From: Pseudomonas inefficax
Lineage (GTDB): Bacteria; Pseudomonadota; Gammaproteobacteria; Pseudomonadales; Pseudomonadaceae
Direction of reading: 5' to 3'
Assembly (NCBI RefSeq): GCF_900277125.1
Contig: NZ_OPYN01000187.1
Span: 62,001 to 126,000, forward strand
DNA length: 64,000 bases
Position numbers and translations under genes: made by a program. Of this stretch, positions 19,031 through 27,231 are shown piece after piece; the first letter of the stretch is position 1, and every line of letters starts with the position of its first letter. The notes under the pieces are model-generated. The model saw nothing but the letters and a program-made list of their open reading frames with translations. It was not told the DNA's origin and ran no database searches.

Positions 19031-19474
19031 TCACTGACCGAGGGTCAGGACCTTCTGCATCATGGCCTTGGCCGTGTTCATCAGCTCGGCGTTGGTCTGG
19101 AACGCGCGGCTGGCGGAGATCATGTCAGCCATCTCCTCGACCACGTTGACGTTCGGGTAGTAGACGTAGCCGTCCTTGTTCGCCGCCGGGTGGTTGGGCT
19201 CGTAGCGGGCTTCCAGGTTGCTCTGGTCCTCGACGATGCCTTTTACCTGCACGCCCTGCCCTGCCTCGCCCTGGTCTTCGAACAGCGACTGGCTGCCGCC
19301 GGCCTGCGCATCCTGGAAGGTGGTGGCGAATACCGGGTGGCGGGCACGGTAGGTCTGGTCGATGCTCGAGGACACGGTCTCGGCGTTGGCGATGTTGGAA
19401 GCAACGGTGTTCAGGCGCGTGTTCTGCGCACTCATGCCGCTACCGGCAATGTTGAAGACACTGGAAAGGGACAT
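19031..19474 (-). CDS. flgC: Flagellar proximal rod protein FlgC
   Basis: FlgC is a 147-residue rod protein with the signature FNIAGSGMSAQNTRLNTVAS and a C-terminal MISASRAFQTNAELMNTAK helix. The ATG at 19474 is preferred because GGGGAG sits seven bases upstream, while the ATG at 19480 would lie one base from it. Only two bases separate it from the flgB stop, so translation is probably coupled. Confidence 0.96.
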   Translation of the reverse strand: MSLSSVFNIAGSGMSAQNTRLNTVASNIANAETVSSSIDQTYRARHPVFATTFQDAQAGGSQSLFEDQGEAGQGVQVKGIVEDQSNLEARYEPNHPAANKDGYVYYPNVNVVEEMADMISASRAFQTNAELMNTAKAMMQKVLTLGQ

Positions 19475-19476
19475 GA

Positions 19477-19887
19477 TCATTCTCCCCGCAGGGCCGATAC
19501 CAGCCCTTTGAATTTACTGTTGAGCAAGGTGAAGCTGGCCTGGAAGCCGACGGCGTTTTCGGTGTAGTTCGATTGCTCGATCTGCGCGTCCACGGTGTTC
19601 TGGTCGATCGACGGCTGCGTTGGCGTGCGGTACTTGAGGGTATCGTCGGCCATGGCCAGGCCCTCGGCCTCGATATGGCGGCTGTTGGTACGATCGAGGC
19701 TGAAACGGCCGCCGCTCTGCTGCTTGTCGCTTTCGGCAGCGAGCACCGAGGCGAAGTCCATGTCGCGCGCCTTGTAGTTGGGCGTGTCGGCGTTGGCGAT
19801 GTTGTTGGCCAGCACTTCGGCACGCTGGGCGCGGAAGCCCAGCGCCTTTTCGTGAATACCAAGCGCCTTGTCGAAGCTGATGCTCAT
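19477..19887 (-). CDS. flgB: Flagellar proximal rod protein FlgB
   Basis: FlgB is the first rod protein. It has 136 residues, with FRAQRAEVLANNIANADTPN as signature and a C-terminal ALRGE end. The ATG at 19887 gives the family length; the frame extends upstream without other support. It heads flgBCDE and has a strong sigma-54 promoter 48-65 bases upstream. Confidence 0.96.
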   Translation of the reverse strand: MSISFDKALGIHEKALGFRAQRAEVLANNIANADTPNYKARDMDFASVLAAESDKQQSGGRFSLDRTNSRHIEAEGLAMADDTLKYRTPTQPSIDQNTVDAQIEQSNYTENAVGFQASFTLLNSKFKGLVSALRGE

Positions 19888-19934
19888 GTCGGGGAAACCT
19901 TCGGAGGTTGACCGGAATATCGTTGGGCAAGATA

Positions 19935-19952
19935 TAGCAAGGGCTGTGCCAA
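19935..19952 (-). promoter_or_regulatory. Sigma-54 promoter for flgBCDE
   Basis: The minus strand reads tTGGCACagcccTTGCta, a full match to the TGGCAC-N5-TTGC consensus with the GG and GC dinucleotides ten bases apart. The predicted start near 19925 gives a leader of about 38 bases. Activation by FleQ/FleR is expected from knowledge of Pseudomonas flagellar regulation. Confidence 0.85.
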
Positions 19953-20112
19953 CCATTAGAAAGCCAGGAAATACGGGGCTGCAGGGCGAGGTGCTGTCAG
20001 AGTGATGCCAGAAAAGCGGCAAAGGCCTTCCGCCTTGGGCGGCGAAAGCGGCAATTGCCGGGCGGCAAAAGCGGCAAAACAAAAAATTGACGTCAGTGTC
20101 TGTTGTCTGTGG

Positions 20113-20210
20113 GGGCCTCTTCGCGGGTAAACCCGCTCCCACAGGGTTGTGCACAGTTCTCGAAGGCGACGCCATACCTGTGGGAGCGGGTTTACCCGCG
20201 AAAAGGCCAC
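20113..20210. repeat. Inverted pair of P. putida-type REP elements
   Basis: Copies at 20113-20145 (ggcctcttcgcgggtaaacc orientation) and 20177-20210 (cctgtgggagcgggtttacc) face head to head. They fill most of the 370-base gap between flgB and cheR, downstream of the cheR terminator. Confidence 0.92.
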
Positions 20211-20215
20211 CCCAG

Positions 20216-20253
20216 GCAAACAAAAAGGCCGGCAACTTGCGCTGCCGGCCTTT
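20216..20253 (-). terminator. Rho-independent terminator after cheR
   Basis: The stem aaaggccggca/tgccggccttt (11 bp, 8-base loop) lies a few bases past the cheR stop. On the minus strand it is followed by tttgtttg. Confidence 0.85.
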
Positions 20254-20257
20254 GTAC

Positions 20258-21085
20258 TTACTTCGCCTGGTAGATGATCCCCGGGCTGCACTGCACCATC
20301 TGGTAATGGTCCGGCAACCCGTTCAGCGCTTCGGAAGCCCCGAGGAACAGATACCCGCCCGGCTTCAAGGTACTGTGGATACGCAACAGGATGTCCTTCT
20401 TCACCTGCGCCGAGAAATAGATCAGCACGTTGCGGCAGAACACCACATCGAACTTGCCCAGGCTGGCATAGCTGTCGAGGAGGTTGAACGAGCGGAACTC
20501 GACGCGGCTGCGAATCGCCGGCTTGACCGCCCAGCGCCCCGGCCCCTTGGTGTCGAAGTAGCGCTGCAGGCGCTCCTGCGACAAGCCACGGGCAATCGCC
20601 AGGCTGTCGTACTCGCCGGTCTTGCAGTTGGTCAGCATGGTGCCCGACAGGTCGGTGGCAACGATCTGTGCGCCCATCTTCAACTGGCCGAGGTTGCTGC
20701 GCTCGAACTCGTCGATGGCCATCGAGATGGAATACGGCTCCTGCCCCGACGAACAGGCCGCCGACCACATGCGCAGGCGCTGGCCGGGGTTGTTGCGGAT
20801 GAACTCGGGGATGACCTTGTTCTTCAACACCTCGAACGGGTAGGTATCGCGAAACCACAGGGTCTCGTTGGTGGTCATGGCATCGACCACCTGCTCGCGC
20901 AAGCCGCCGCGCGGCTGGGCCTGGATACGCTGCACCAGCTCGCCCAGGCTCTTGATGCCCTGTTGCTCCATCAGCTTGTTGAGACGGCTGGAAACCAGGT
21001 ACTGCTTATTCTCGCCCAGCAGGATGCCACAGGCTTTCTCCAGGAACACCCGGAACTGTTCGAAATCCAAATTACCCGTAGACAC
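20258..21085 (-). CDS. cheR: Chemotaxis protein methyltransferase CheR
   Basis: CheR uses S-adenosylmethionine to methylate glutamates of chemoreceptors. The 275-residue protein has the N-terminal helical CheR domain (residues 1-75) and a Rossmann-type domain with the SAM loop MWSAACSSGQEPYSISM near residue 106, VATDLSGTML, and FDVVFCRNVLIYF. There is no C-terminal pentapeptide-binding or TPR extension. It lies 51 bases after cheV in a cheV-cheR pair next to the flagellar genes, as in other pseudomonads. Confidence 0.96.
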   Translation of the reverse strand: MSTGNLDFEQFRVFLEKACGILLGENKQYLVSSRLNKLMEQQGIKSLGELVQRIQAQPRGGLREQVVDAMTTNETLWFRDTYPFEVLKNKVIPEFIRNNPGQRLRMWSAACSSGQEPYSISMAIDEFERSNLGQLKMGAQIVATDLSGTMLTNCKTGEYDSLAIARGLSQERLQRYFDTKGPGRWAVKPAIRSRVEFRSFNLLDSYASLGKFDVVFCRNVLIYFSAQVKKDILLRIHSTLKPGGYLFLGASEALNGLPDHYQMVQCSPGIIYQAK

Positions 21086-21136
21086 TACTGCCGCCTCTTT
21101 TCAATCACTGGTGCCGGGGGCCAGCCCCCGGCGGCT

Positions 21137-22066
21137 TCAATGCGTTGCCTTGATCCGGTCGACCACTCGCTGGGCGAGGTCGTCCGGCTTGAACTTGGCC
21201 AGGAAGTCATCAGCACCGACCTTCTTGACCATTGCCTGGTTGAATACCCCGGACAGCGAAGTATGCAGGCAGATATGCAGCTTTTGCATGCGCGGATCAC
21301 TGCGGATCTCGGCTGTAAGCGTATAGCCGTCCATCTCCGGCATTTCAATGTCCGAGATCATCATCAGGAACTCTTCTTCCGGCTTCTTGCCCTCGTCCAC
21401 CAGCTTGCGCAGGTATTCCAGGGCCTGACGGCCGTCATTGAGCGCCACCACCTCGACCCCCACGGTCTGCAGGCAGCGGCTGACCTGCTTGCGCGCCACC
21501 GACGAATCGTCGACGGTGAGCACCCGCAGCAGCACCGCCTTGTCCTGCACCTCGGCATCGACCACCCCGGCCGACACCGACTCGGACGACGGCGCCACTT
21601 CGGCCAGCACCTTCTCCACATCGATGATCTCGACCATGCGGTTGTCCACCCGAGTGACCGCAGTCAGGTAGTGGTCGCGGCCAGTACCCTTGGGTGGCGG
21701 ATGGATTTCTTCCCAGTTCATGTTGACGATGCGTTCCACCGAATGCACCAGGAAGCCTTGGGTCTTGGTGTTGTACTCGGTGATGATCACGAAACTGCTG
21801 CGCGTGTCTTCCTGCAGCGGCCGCAACCCGGTGGCCATCGACAGATCGAGGATCGGGATGGTCGCCCCGCGAATATTGGCAACGCCGCGCACAACCGGGT
21901 GCGCCTTGGGCAGCAGGGTCAGTGCAGGGCATTGCAGCACTTCCCTGACCTTGAATACGTTGATGCCGTAAAGCTGTTCGCCATTGAGGCGGAACAGCAG
22001 CAATTCCAGGCGATTCTGCCCCACCAGCTGCGTGCGCTGGTTGACCGAATCCATAACACCTGCCAT
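21137..22066 (-). CDS. cheV: Chemotaxis coupling/response regulator protein CheV
   Basis: CheV couples receptors to the CheA kinase. Residues 15-160 form a CheW-like domain (LLLFRLNGEQLYGINVFKV). Residues 178-305 are a receiver domain with the acidic pair D186/D187 and the phospho-acceptor D239 in MISDIEMPEMDG. The start ATG has AGGAGT six bases upstream. A weak sigma-28-like pattern (taac, then ggctgaaa) can be drawn in the short region shared with flgA, but it is not convincing. Confidence 0.96.
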   Translation of the reverse strand: MAGVMDSVNQRTQLVGQNRLELLLFRLNGEQLYGINVFKVREVLQCPALTLLPKAHPVVRGVANIRGATIPILDLSMATGLRPLQEDTRSSFVIITEYNTKTQGFLVHSVERIVNMNWEEIHPPPKGTGRDHYLTAVTRVDNRMVEIIDVEKVLAEVAPSSESVSAGVVDAEVQDKAVLLRVLTVDDSSVARKQVSRCLQTVGVEVVALNDGRQALEYLRKLVDEGKKPEEEFLMMISDIEMPEMDGYTLTAEIRSDPRMQKLHICLHTSLSGVFNQAMVKKVGADDFLAKFKPDDLAQRVVDRIKATH

Positions 22067-22113
22067 GCCAGACTCCTTATGTTTCAGCCTTTCGTTGCAA
22101 CTCAGTTAGCGAG

Positions 22114-22131
22114 TCGGCACGGGCTTTGCTT
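22114..22131 (+). promoter_or_regulatory. Sigma-54 promoter for flgA
   Basis: The site reads tcGGCACgggctttGCtt, with GG (22116-22117) and GC (22128-22129) exactly ten bases apart and a GGCAC core. The predicted transcription start is near 22141, which is only about two bases before the best flgA start codon. Confidence 0.75.
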
Positions 22132-22142
22132 TTTTGAGCGCC

Positions 22143-22895
22143 ATGTACACGAAAACGACATTTTCCCGACGATTGACACGCCTGCTGACTGGCTCGCTGG
22201 CCATGCTGTGCCTGCTGGTGCCCGGCGTTCGCACGATGGCGAACGCGTTTACCATGCCTGAACAGCTTATCGGTGTCACTCAAGGGTTTCTTGAATTCAG
22301 CGTCGAAGATTATCTGGCCACCACCCAGACCGCCGGCCGTTACGAGATCCAGGTCAACCCGCTTGACCCACGCCTACGCATGCCGCTGTGCAGCCAGGAG
22401 CTGGACGCCTCGCTGGAAAGCCCGGCCCAGCCATTGGGCCGTGTCACGGTAAAGGTGCGCTGCGAGGGCACGGCACCATGGACCGTGTTCGTGCCGGCCA
22501 CCGTGCGGCTGTTCCGCGACGTGGTGGTGGTGACCCGGCCGCTCAAGCGTGACAACGTGGTGGGTGAAGGCGACGTGGCCCTGCGCGAGCGCGATGTCGG
22601 CACCCTGGGCCAAGGCTTTCTGACCGAACTGGAGCAGGCGGTGGGCATGAAGATGCTGCGCCCGACGGTGATCGACCAGGTACTCACCCCGCAACACCTG
22701 GAACAGGCCGAGGTGGTGCGCAAGGGCGACCACGTGGTGATCATCGCCCGCAGTGGCAGCCTGAGTGTGCGCATGCCCGGCGAGGCCTTGAGCAAGGGCG
22801 GCCTGAGCGAACAGATCCGGGTCCGCAACCTCAATTCCAAACGGGTGATCAAGGCCAGGGTGACCGGCCCCGGCCAGGTCGAGGTAAGTATGTAG
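22143..22895 (+). CDS. flgA: Flagellar P-ring assembly chaperone FlgA
   Basis: FlgA is a periplasmic chaperone for P-ring assembly by FlgI. The ATG at 22143 gives 250 residues with a basic stretch and a hydrophobic signal core (SLAMLCLLVPGV, cleavage near ANA). The C-terminal half is a SAF-type domain (VVVVTRPLKRDNVVGEGDVA, EVVRKGDHVVIIARSGSLSV). No ribosome-binding site precedes the ATG. It is divergent from cheV, with about 76 bases between the two starts, and it has its own sigma-54 promoter almost touching the start codon. Confidence 0.92.
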   Translation: MYTKTTFSRRLTRLLTGSLAMLCLLVPGVRTMANAFTMPEQLIGVTQGFLEFSVEDYLATTQTAGRYEIQVNPLDPRLRMPLCSQELDASLESPAQPLGRVTVKVRCEGTAPWTVFVPATVRLFRDVVVVTRPLKRDNVVGEGDVALRERDVGTLGQGFLTELEQAVGMKMLRPTVIDQVLTPQHLEQAEVVRKGDHVVIIARSGSLSVRMPGEALSKGGLSEQIRVRNLNSKRVIKARVTGPGQVEVSM

Positions 22896-22916
22896 CCAGC
22901 CCATTGATTTGCGCTG

Positions 22917-22935
22917 GCGGTGAGGAACCGCTTTT
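22917..22935 (+). terminator. Short terminator after flgA
   Basis: A 5-bp stem gcggt/accgc with a 5-base loop is followed by tttt, about 20 bases past the flgA stop. It is short and may be weak. Confidence 0.5.
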
Positions 22936-22996
22936 CCTAAACTGTGTCAGAAAACGGGTTCGCGAGCTTGCTGACAGGCGGCTGTGCATTTGTGCC

Positions 22997-23023
22997 TAAA
23001 GTTTCTTTCGGGTTGGCCGAAAA
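22997..23023 (+). promoter_or_regulatory. Sigma-28 (FliA) promoter for flgMN
   Basis: TAAA at 22997-23000 and GCCGAAAA at 23016-23023 are separated by 15 bases, the FliA promoter architecture. The flgM start lies about 37 bases downstream of the -10 element. Confidence 0.88.
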
Positions 23024-23059
23024 CAAGGCAAGCGTCCAAATACCCAGAGGTTTCTGATC

Positions 23060-23374
23060 ATGGTCATCGACTTCAGTCGTTTGAATAACTCTCCGTCCGT
23101 CACGGGCGGCGTACGCGGCAACACCGCGTCCGGCAGCGCCGAAAAACCGGCAGCCAGCCAGGAAGCGGCAACCACCACCAGCGCCAGCGGAGAAGCGGTA
23201 CACCTCAGCCAAGAGGCCCAGCAGTTGCAGAAGATCAGCGACAAGCTGCGCGACGAGCCGGTAGTCAACAGTGCCCGTGTGGCCCAGTTGAAACAGGCGA
23301 TCGCCGACGGCAGCTACCAGGTCGATGCCGGCCGGGTCGCCAGCAAACTGCTCGATTTCGAAGCCCAGCGCTGA
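23060..23374 (+). CDS. flgM: Anti-sigma-28 factor FlgM
   Basis: FlgM binds and inhibits FliA until the hook is complete and FlgM is exported. The 104-residue protein has a low-complexity, disordered N-terminal half rich in Ser, Ala and Thr. The conserved C-terminal FliA-binding helices follow (VHLSQEAQQLQKISDKL, VNSARVAQLKQAIADGSYQV). It has its own FliA-type promoter, so it sits in a feedback loop, and it is followed by flgN after 50 bases. Confidence 0.96.
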   Translation: MVIDFSRLNNSPSVTGGVRGNTASGSAEKPAASQEAATTTSASGEAVHLSQEAQQLQKISDKLRDEPVVNSARVAQLKQAIADGSYQVDAGRVASKLLDFEAQR

Positions 23375-23424
23375 CCGTTCGGCGCGCTGGCTTCACGGAC
23401 GCTAGATAAAGCCAAGAGTTAGCC

Positions 23425-23892
23425 ATGCACGACACCACCTTGCTGCAACTGATCGAAGATGACATTGCCCCGATGCAGGAACTGCTCGATCTCCTGCAGA
23501 AGGAGGCCGTTGCACTGCATGGCCGCGACATGGCGCCACTGGAAAACATCCTGGCCCGCAAGCAGTCTTTGATCGTACTGCTGGAGCAGCAAGGCCTGCG
23601 GCGCAACCAGCTGCTTACCAGCCTTGGCCTGAGCGCCGACCGCGCCGGGGTGGAGGCCGTTGCGGCACAATCGCCAAACGGCGAACTACTGCTGCAGCAA
23701 CTCGACGTGATCAGCCAGTTGATGCAAGCCTGCCAGCAGCTCAACGAGACCAATGGCCGGATCATCCAGGTGCAGCAACATGTCACCGACAACCAGATCC
23801 GCATCCTCATGGGCGGCGATTCGCCCTCGCTCTACGACAGCCGCGGCAGCACCTCGCCGCTGACCAAGCCACGGGCCCTCAGCCAAGTGTGA
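23425..23892 (+). CDS. flgN: Flagellar export chaperone FlgN for FlgK and FlgL
   Basis: FlgN keeps the hook-associated proteins FlgK and FlgL ready for export. The 155-residue protein is mostly helical (LLQLIEDDIAPMQELLDLLQ, QLDVISQLMQACQQLNETNG) with a disordered Ser/Pro-rich tail, as in the family. The order flgM-flgN is conserved. No separate promoter is needed. Confidence 0.94.
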   Translation: MHDTTLLQLIEDDIAPMQELLDLLQKEAVALHGRDMAPLENILARKQSLIVLLEQQGLRRNQLLTSLGLSADRAGVEAVAAQSPNGELLLQQLDVISQLMQACQQLNETNGRIIQVQQHVTDNQIRILMGGDSPSLYDSRGSTSPLTKPRALSQV

Positions 23893-23971
23893 TTTTTCTA
23901 TCAAGGCACGGAACATACTGGCAAAATGCCGTTAATTGCGTGTTTCGCTTTTGCCTGGAGAACGATAAGCC

Positions 23972-24715
23972 GTGTTCAATGAATCCGATGCCCCGCAGCC
24001 GCCAAAGGTGCTGAGCACTCCCTTGGAGATTGCGGCCAACTTGCGGCAGCTGCAGGAAAGCCACGACCCCCTGATCATCACCTTCCACGACCGCAGCCAG
24101 CGCTTCCAGAGCTACGTGGTACACGTGGACCGTGAAAGCAACACCTTGGCGCTGGACGAGATGATCCCGCGCGACGGTGAGAAGTTCATCGAGAACGGCG
24201 AACCCTTCCGCGTCGAAGGCTTCCACGATGGCGTGCGTATCGCCTGGGACTGCAATCACGAGTTGAAGATCAGCGAAGTCGATGGCAACCGCTGCTACCG
24301 CGGCGCCCTGCCGCTGGAGATGACCTACCACCAGCGCCGCAACGCCTTCCGCGCCGCGTTGAAGCTGTCGCAGCTGGTCGATATCATCCTCGATGGCACC
24401 CACCTCAAGGGCAACGGCGCCCTGCGTGGCAAGCTGCTGGACATCTCCGCCACCGGCTGCAAACTGCGCTTCGAAGGCAATGTCGAGGATCGCATGCAAC
24501 TGGGCCAGGTGTACGAGCGTTTCAAGGCAGGCAACCCACTGGGCCTGGTGGACACCATGGTCGAGCTGCGCCACCTGCACTATGAAGAGCGCATCAACAC
24601 CACTTTCGCCGGTGTGCGCTTCCACAACCTCAGCGGCCAGGCGCAGCGCAAGATCGAAAGCTTCGTCTACCAGCTGCAGCGCGAAGCACGGCGGTTTGAC
24701 AAGGACGACTACTGA
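23972..24715 (+). CDS. flgZ: PilZ-domain c-di-GMP-binding flagellar brake protein (YcgR/FlgZ)
   Basis: The YcgR family slows or steers the flagellar motor when c-di-GMP is high. Residues 1-115 form the YcgR N-terminal domain. The PilZ domain follows, with the c-di-GMP motif RRNAFR near residue 118 and DISATGCKLRF near 155 (D/N-x-S-x-x-G). Its 247 residues are the family length. The start is GTG with GGAG eleven bases upstream. It lies directly after flgMN, the position of flgZ in other Pseudomonas. Confidence 0.93.
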   Translation: MFNESDAPQPPKVLSTPLEIAANLRQLQESHDPLIITFHDRSQRFQSYVVHVDRESNTLALDEMIPRDGEKFIENGEPFRVEGFHDGVRIAWDCNHELKISEVDGNRCYRGALPLEMTYHQRRNAFRAALKLSQLVDIILDGTHLKGNGALRGKLLDISATGCKLRFEGNVEDRMQLGQVYERFKAGNPLGLVDTMVELRHLHYEERINTTFAGVRFHNLSGQAQRKIESFVYQLQREARRFDKDDY

Positions 24716-24811
24716 TCGCCCGCATACGGAACATTTCCCGCTGAGCCTGCCTACCGCGAATCCTTAGGGTGTCCACTCCTGACAACACCGTCACCTGGAG
24801 CTGGACACATC

Positions 24812-25381
24812 ATGATTCAAAGCGATTTCACTGCTGAACTGCACTGCAAATACGGACAGATCGGGGTTGTCGAAACGCCGGTCTATGTGCACCCGCTGTT
24901 TTCTCTCGACCAGGATGGCTGGTTGTGCACCGAGGACCAGCGGGGAGACACCGTCAGTTTCAAGCCACTGACCTTCACCTTTCGCTTCATCAAGAATACC
25001 GGCGACCGCGTTCACTACAACATATACGGAGCGCAAACCTGGGAATACTTCGGTGCCAGCATGAAAAAAAACCGCAACGGTTGGCTGGGCCTTTACGCAA
25101 CCCACATCCTCGGCAGGGCCTTAGGAGCTTTTGACGCCTTAGGAGATCTCGTTGATAACCAGGACCAATGGAAAATTGAAACCCTGGACACCTGGGATGG
25201 CGACTTGCAAAGCGTTGAAAGCGTCCCGTTCTACTTGCGCGACCAGAATGGCTACCGTGTTGCACTGTCGAAGTCGACTTACATCCGGGAATACATCAAA
25301 AAGCACTACTGGTTCCTGAATGCCGGAACTAAAGAAGGCGAGATCCTCACATTCCATTTGAAGAACGTAAAGGCTGGCTGA
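24812..25381 (+). CDS. Conserved protein of unknown function, paralog of the 27388-27948 gene
   Basis: The product has 189 residues and no signal peptide or membrane segment. It shares FTAELHC-YGQ, DGWLCTE, RNGWLGLY, W-WDGD--S-ES-PFY-RD and the C-terminal GE-LTF-L pattern with the gene at 27388, about 40% identity by eye. Both are rich in aromatic residues and look like small beta-rich soluble proteins. GGAG lies eleven bases before the ATG. I do not recognise the family. The MFS gene lies between the two copies, on the other strand. Confidence 0.8.
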   Translation: MIQSDFTAELHCKYGQIGVVETPVYVHPLFSLDQDGWLCTEDQRGDTVSFKPLTFTFRFIKNTGDRVHYNIYGAQTWEYFGASMKKNRNGWLGLYATHILGRALGAFDALGDLVDNQDQWKIETLDTWDGDLQSVESVPFYLRDQNGYRVALSKSTYIREYIKKHYWFLNAGTKEGEILTFHLKNVKAG

Positions 25382-25392
25382 ACCGGCCCCAA

Positions 25393-25430
25393 GCCCGCCG
25401 CCTGCCACAGTGCGCTGCAGGTCGGCGGGC
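25393..25430. terminator. Bidirectional hairpin between convergent genes
   Basis: The stem gcccgccg/cggcgggc, continued inside by cctgc/gcagg, lies in the 54-base gap between the 24812 gene and the MFS gene. It can serve both directions. Confidence 0.65.
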
Positions 25431-25435
25431 AAGGA

Positions 25436-26776
25436 TCATACTGATTGCTTGACGCCGGCATCGGCTTCAGCCTGCTGCTCGGTTGATGACGGTTCTTCCT
25501 CAGTGTCCTCCGCTGCCACCGGCGCCTGCATCACCTCCTGCACCGTCTGCTCATCCACCCGTGGATCCAGTGCCGCCGACAACGGCGAACCGGCCGCCGG
25601 CATGGCCACGTGGCCCAACGGCGCGTCCTGCACCTGGTGCAGCCCGGTAACCGCTTTCGGCCGGATGCGCCACACCAGCACCAGCGCAAAGAACACGAAG
25701 AAGGCATACAGCATCTGCGGCCCCAGCACCTTCATCAGCACGCCAGCCGCCAATGGCCCGATACAGGCGCCTACGCCGTAGGTCACCAACAGCATTGCAG
25801 TCAGCGACACCCGCCGCTCGCTTTCCACGTGGTCATTGGAAAACGCCACCGCCAGCGGATACAGGCAGAACTGCAGCAAGGAAATCAGGAAACCAATGCC
25901 GAACAGCAACTCCAGCGGCACGCTGGGCAGTATCGCCAACGGCGCAGCCGCCAGCGCCAAGCCTACCGCCACGCTGCGGATCAGCACCGCGCGGTCATAG
26001 CGGTCCGACAACCAGCCCAGCGGCCACTGCACCAGCAGGCCGGCAAAGATGCAGCTACCCATGAACAGACCGATCTGCTCGGTGGTCATCCCCTGGCTGG
26101 AGGCGTACAACGGCGCCAGGCCGTAGAACGAGCCGACAATCAGTCCCGACCCAAGCACCGTGCTGAGCGACTGCGGCACGCGCTTGATAAAGAACTTCGG
26201 CTCCATCGGTGCCGGGCGCAACGGCGCCGGGTGAATGCGCCGGGTCATCGCGACCGGCACCAGGCACAGAGTGAAGCACATGGCGACCAGCATCAGCAGC
26301 TCGAGGCCAAGTTGCGGGTGCACCACCAGGATCAACTGGCCAAGCACCAGCCCCAGGTACGAGGCAATCATGTAGCCGCTGAACACCGCGCCGCGGTGCT
26401 TCACATCGGCCTGCTCGTTGAGCCAGCTCTCGATGACCATGTACTGGCACATCATCCCCAGGCCGACGATCATGCGCAGCCCGACCCAGGCCGGCAGCCA
26501 GCTGGTAAGGCCGTGGCCGAGCACCGCTGCACCGACGATGCCGGCGCAGGTGGCATAGGCGCGTATGTGCCCCACCCGGCCAATCAGTCGGTGGCCGACC
26601 TTGCCGCCAACCGCCAGGCCAAAGTAGTTGGCCGCCATCAACGCGCCTACCCACAGGCTGTCGACATGATCGGCTGCCAGGCGCAGGGCCAGATAGGTAC
26701 TGAGCAAGCCTGAACCGATCAACATCATCAGCGCGGCGAAATACAACGACTGAAACGGCTTCCAGATATTTCGCAT
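25436..26776 (-). CDS. MFS transporter (YcaD-like family)
   Basis: A 446-residue inner-membrane protein with about 12 predicted transmembrane segments, starting at FQSLYFAALMMLIGSGLL. The cytoplasmic loop motif after TM2 reads GGKVGHRLIGRVGHIRAY, the position of the MFS motif A, with a second half-repeat at GWLSDRYDRAVLI. ESWLNEQ in the first half is typical of the YcaD-like subgroup. The C-terminal 60 residues are an acidic, Pro/Glu-rich tail. The substrate cannot be read from sequence. It transcribes away from the fragment mosaic. Confidence 0.88.
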   Translation of the reverse strand: MRNIWKPFQSLYFAALMMLIGSGLLSTYLALRLAADHVDSLWVGALMAANYFGLAVGGKVGHRLIGRVGHIRAYATCAGIVGAAVLGHGLTSWLPAWVGLRMIVGLGMMCQYMVIESWLNEQADVKHRGAVFSGYMIASYLGLVLGQLILVVHPQLGLELLMLVAMCFTLCLVPVAMTRRIHPAPLRPAPMEPKFFIKRVPQSLSTVLGSGLIVGSFYGLAPLYASSQGMTTEQIGLFMGSCIFAGLLVQWPLGWLSDRYDRAVLIRSVAVGLALAAAPLAILPSVPLELLFGIGFLISLLQFCLYPLAVAFSNDHVESERRVSLTAMLLVTYGVGACIGPLAAGVLMKVLGPQMLYAFFVFFALVLVWRIRPKAVTGLHQVQDAPLGHVAMPAAGSPLSAALDPRVDEQTVQEVMQAPVAAEDTEEEPSSTEQQAEADAGVKQSV

Positions 26777-26902
26777 AAGTCCCGTAAAGCTCCCTGGTCA
26801 GGTGGCGGGGTGCTAGAAGCATAAGGGCAAAAACCGCCTGGCGCAGGCCCCCGGCAGCAATTTAGCAGTGCGGGGGCGTGTCCGGTGTCGGTCGTGTCGC
26901 GA

Positions 26903-27019
26903 TCAGGCCTGTGCCGCCAGCACCCGGCGCTCCCATGGGGTGATCTCGTCGAAGAAGTCGGTCAGCTCCAAGGTCTTGCTGGCGATGTAGCCTTCGATGA
27001 ACTCGCTGCCGAACAGTTC
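26903..27019 (-). pseudogene. 3' fragment of a glutamine synthetase-family gene
   Basis: On the minus strand, 38 sense codons and a stop encode ELFGSEFIEGYIASK, then LELTDFFDEITPWE and RRVLAAQA. The spacing of F-x3-Y-x3-K-x2-E...T-x-WE matches the C-terminus of glutamine synthetase or gamma-glutamylpolyamine synthetase-like enzymes. An in-frame TAG precedes the fragment immediately and no start codon is available, so it is a remnant rather than a gene. Confidence 0.6.
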
Positions 27020-27055
27020 CTACAAGCTGAGACAAGCACCCGCTGTGTTGCCTGT

Positions 27056-27152
27056 ACCGGTTTCTTCTCGGGTGACCGCTCCCACAAAGACAACGCAGGT
27101 TTCGAGTACGGTGCAGTACCTGTGGGAGCGGGTTCACCCGCGAAGAGGCCGG
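27056..27152. repeat. REP pair, one copy degenerate
   Basis: The copy at 27119-27152 (cctgtgggagcgggttcacc) is well conserved. The facing copy at 27056-27088 (ccggtttcttctcgggtgac) has lost part of its stem. They face head to head inside the fragment mosaic. Confidence 0.8.
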
Positions 27153-27171
27153 TACAGGCAACTTCTATTCC

Positions 27172-27231
27172 CAGGTAGCACTCCATCACTTCGGGCCGTT
27201 CGGCAATTTCTTCCTCGATACGGTGCAGCGA
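27172..27231 (-). pseudogene. 60-bp duplicated fragment of bkdR
   Basis: These 60 bases match 28188-28247, inside bkdR, at 58 positions, and have the same orientation. They correspond to the bkdR segment around residues 81-100. The piece abuts the second copy of the glutamine synthetase tail flank. Confidence 0.9.

Noticed and set aside
16508..20210. Repeated short palindromes that could be mistaken for a CRISPR array
   Set aside because: They occur as isolated inverted pairs, not as direct repeats with uniform spacers, and no cas gene is present.
20087..22261. 724-residue open frame on the plus strand opposite cheR and cheV
   Set aside because: It is an antisense shadow of two well-supported genes in GC-rich DNA; its translation is rich in His, Gln and Arg without any domain, and its start lies in a REP element.
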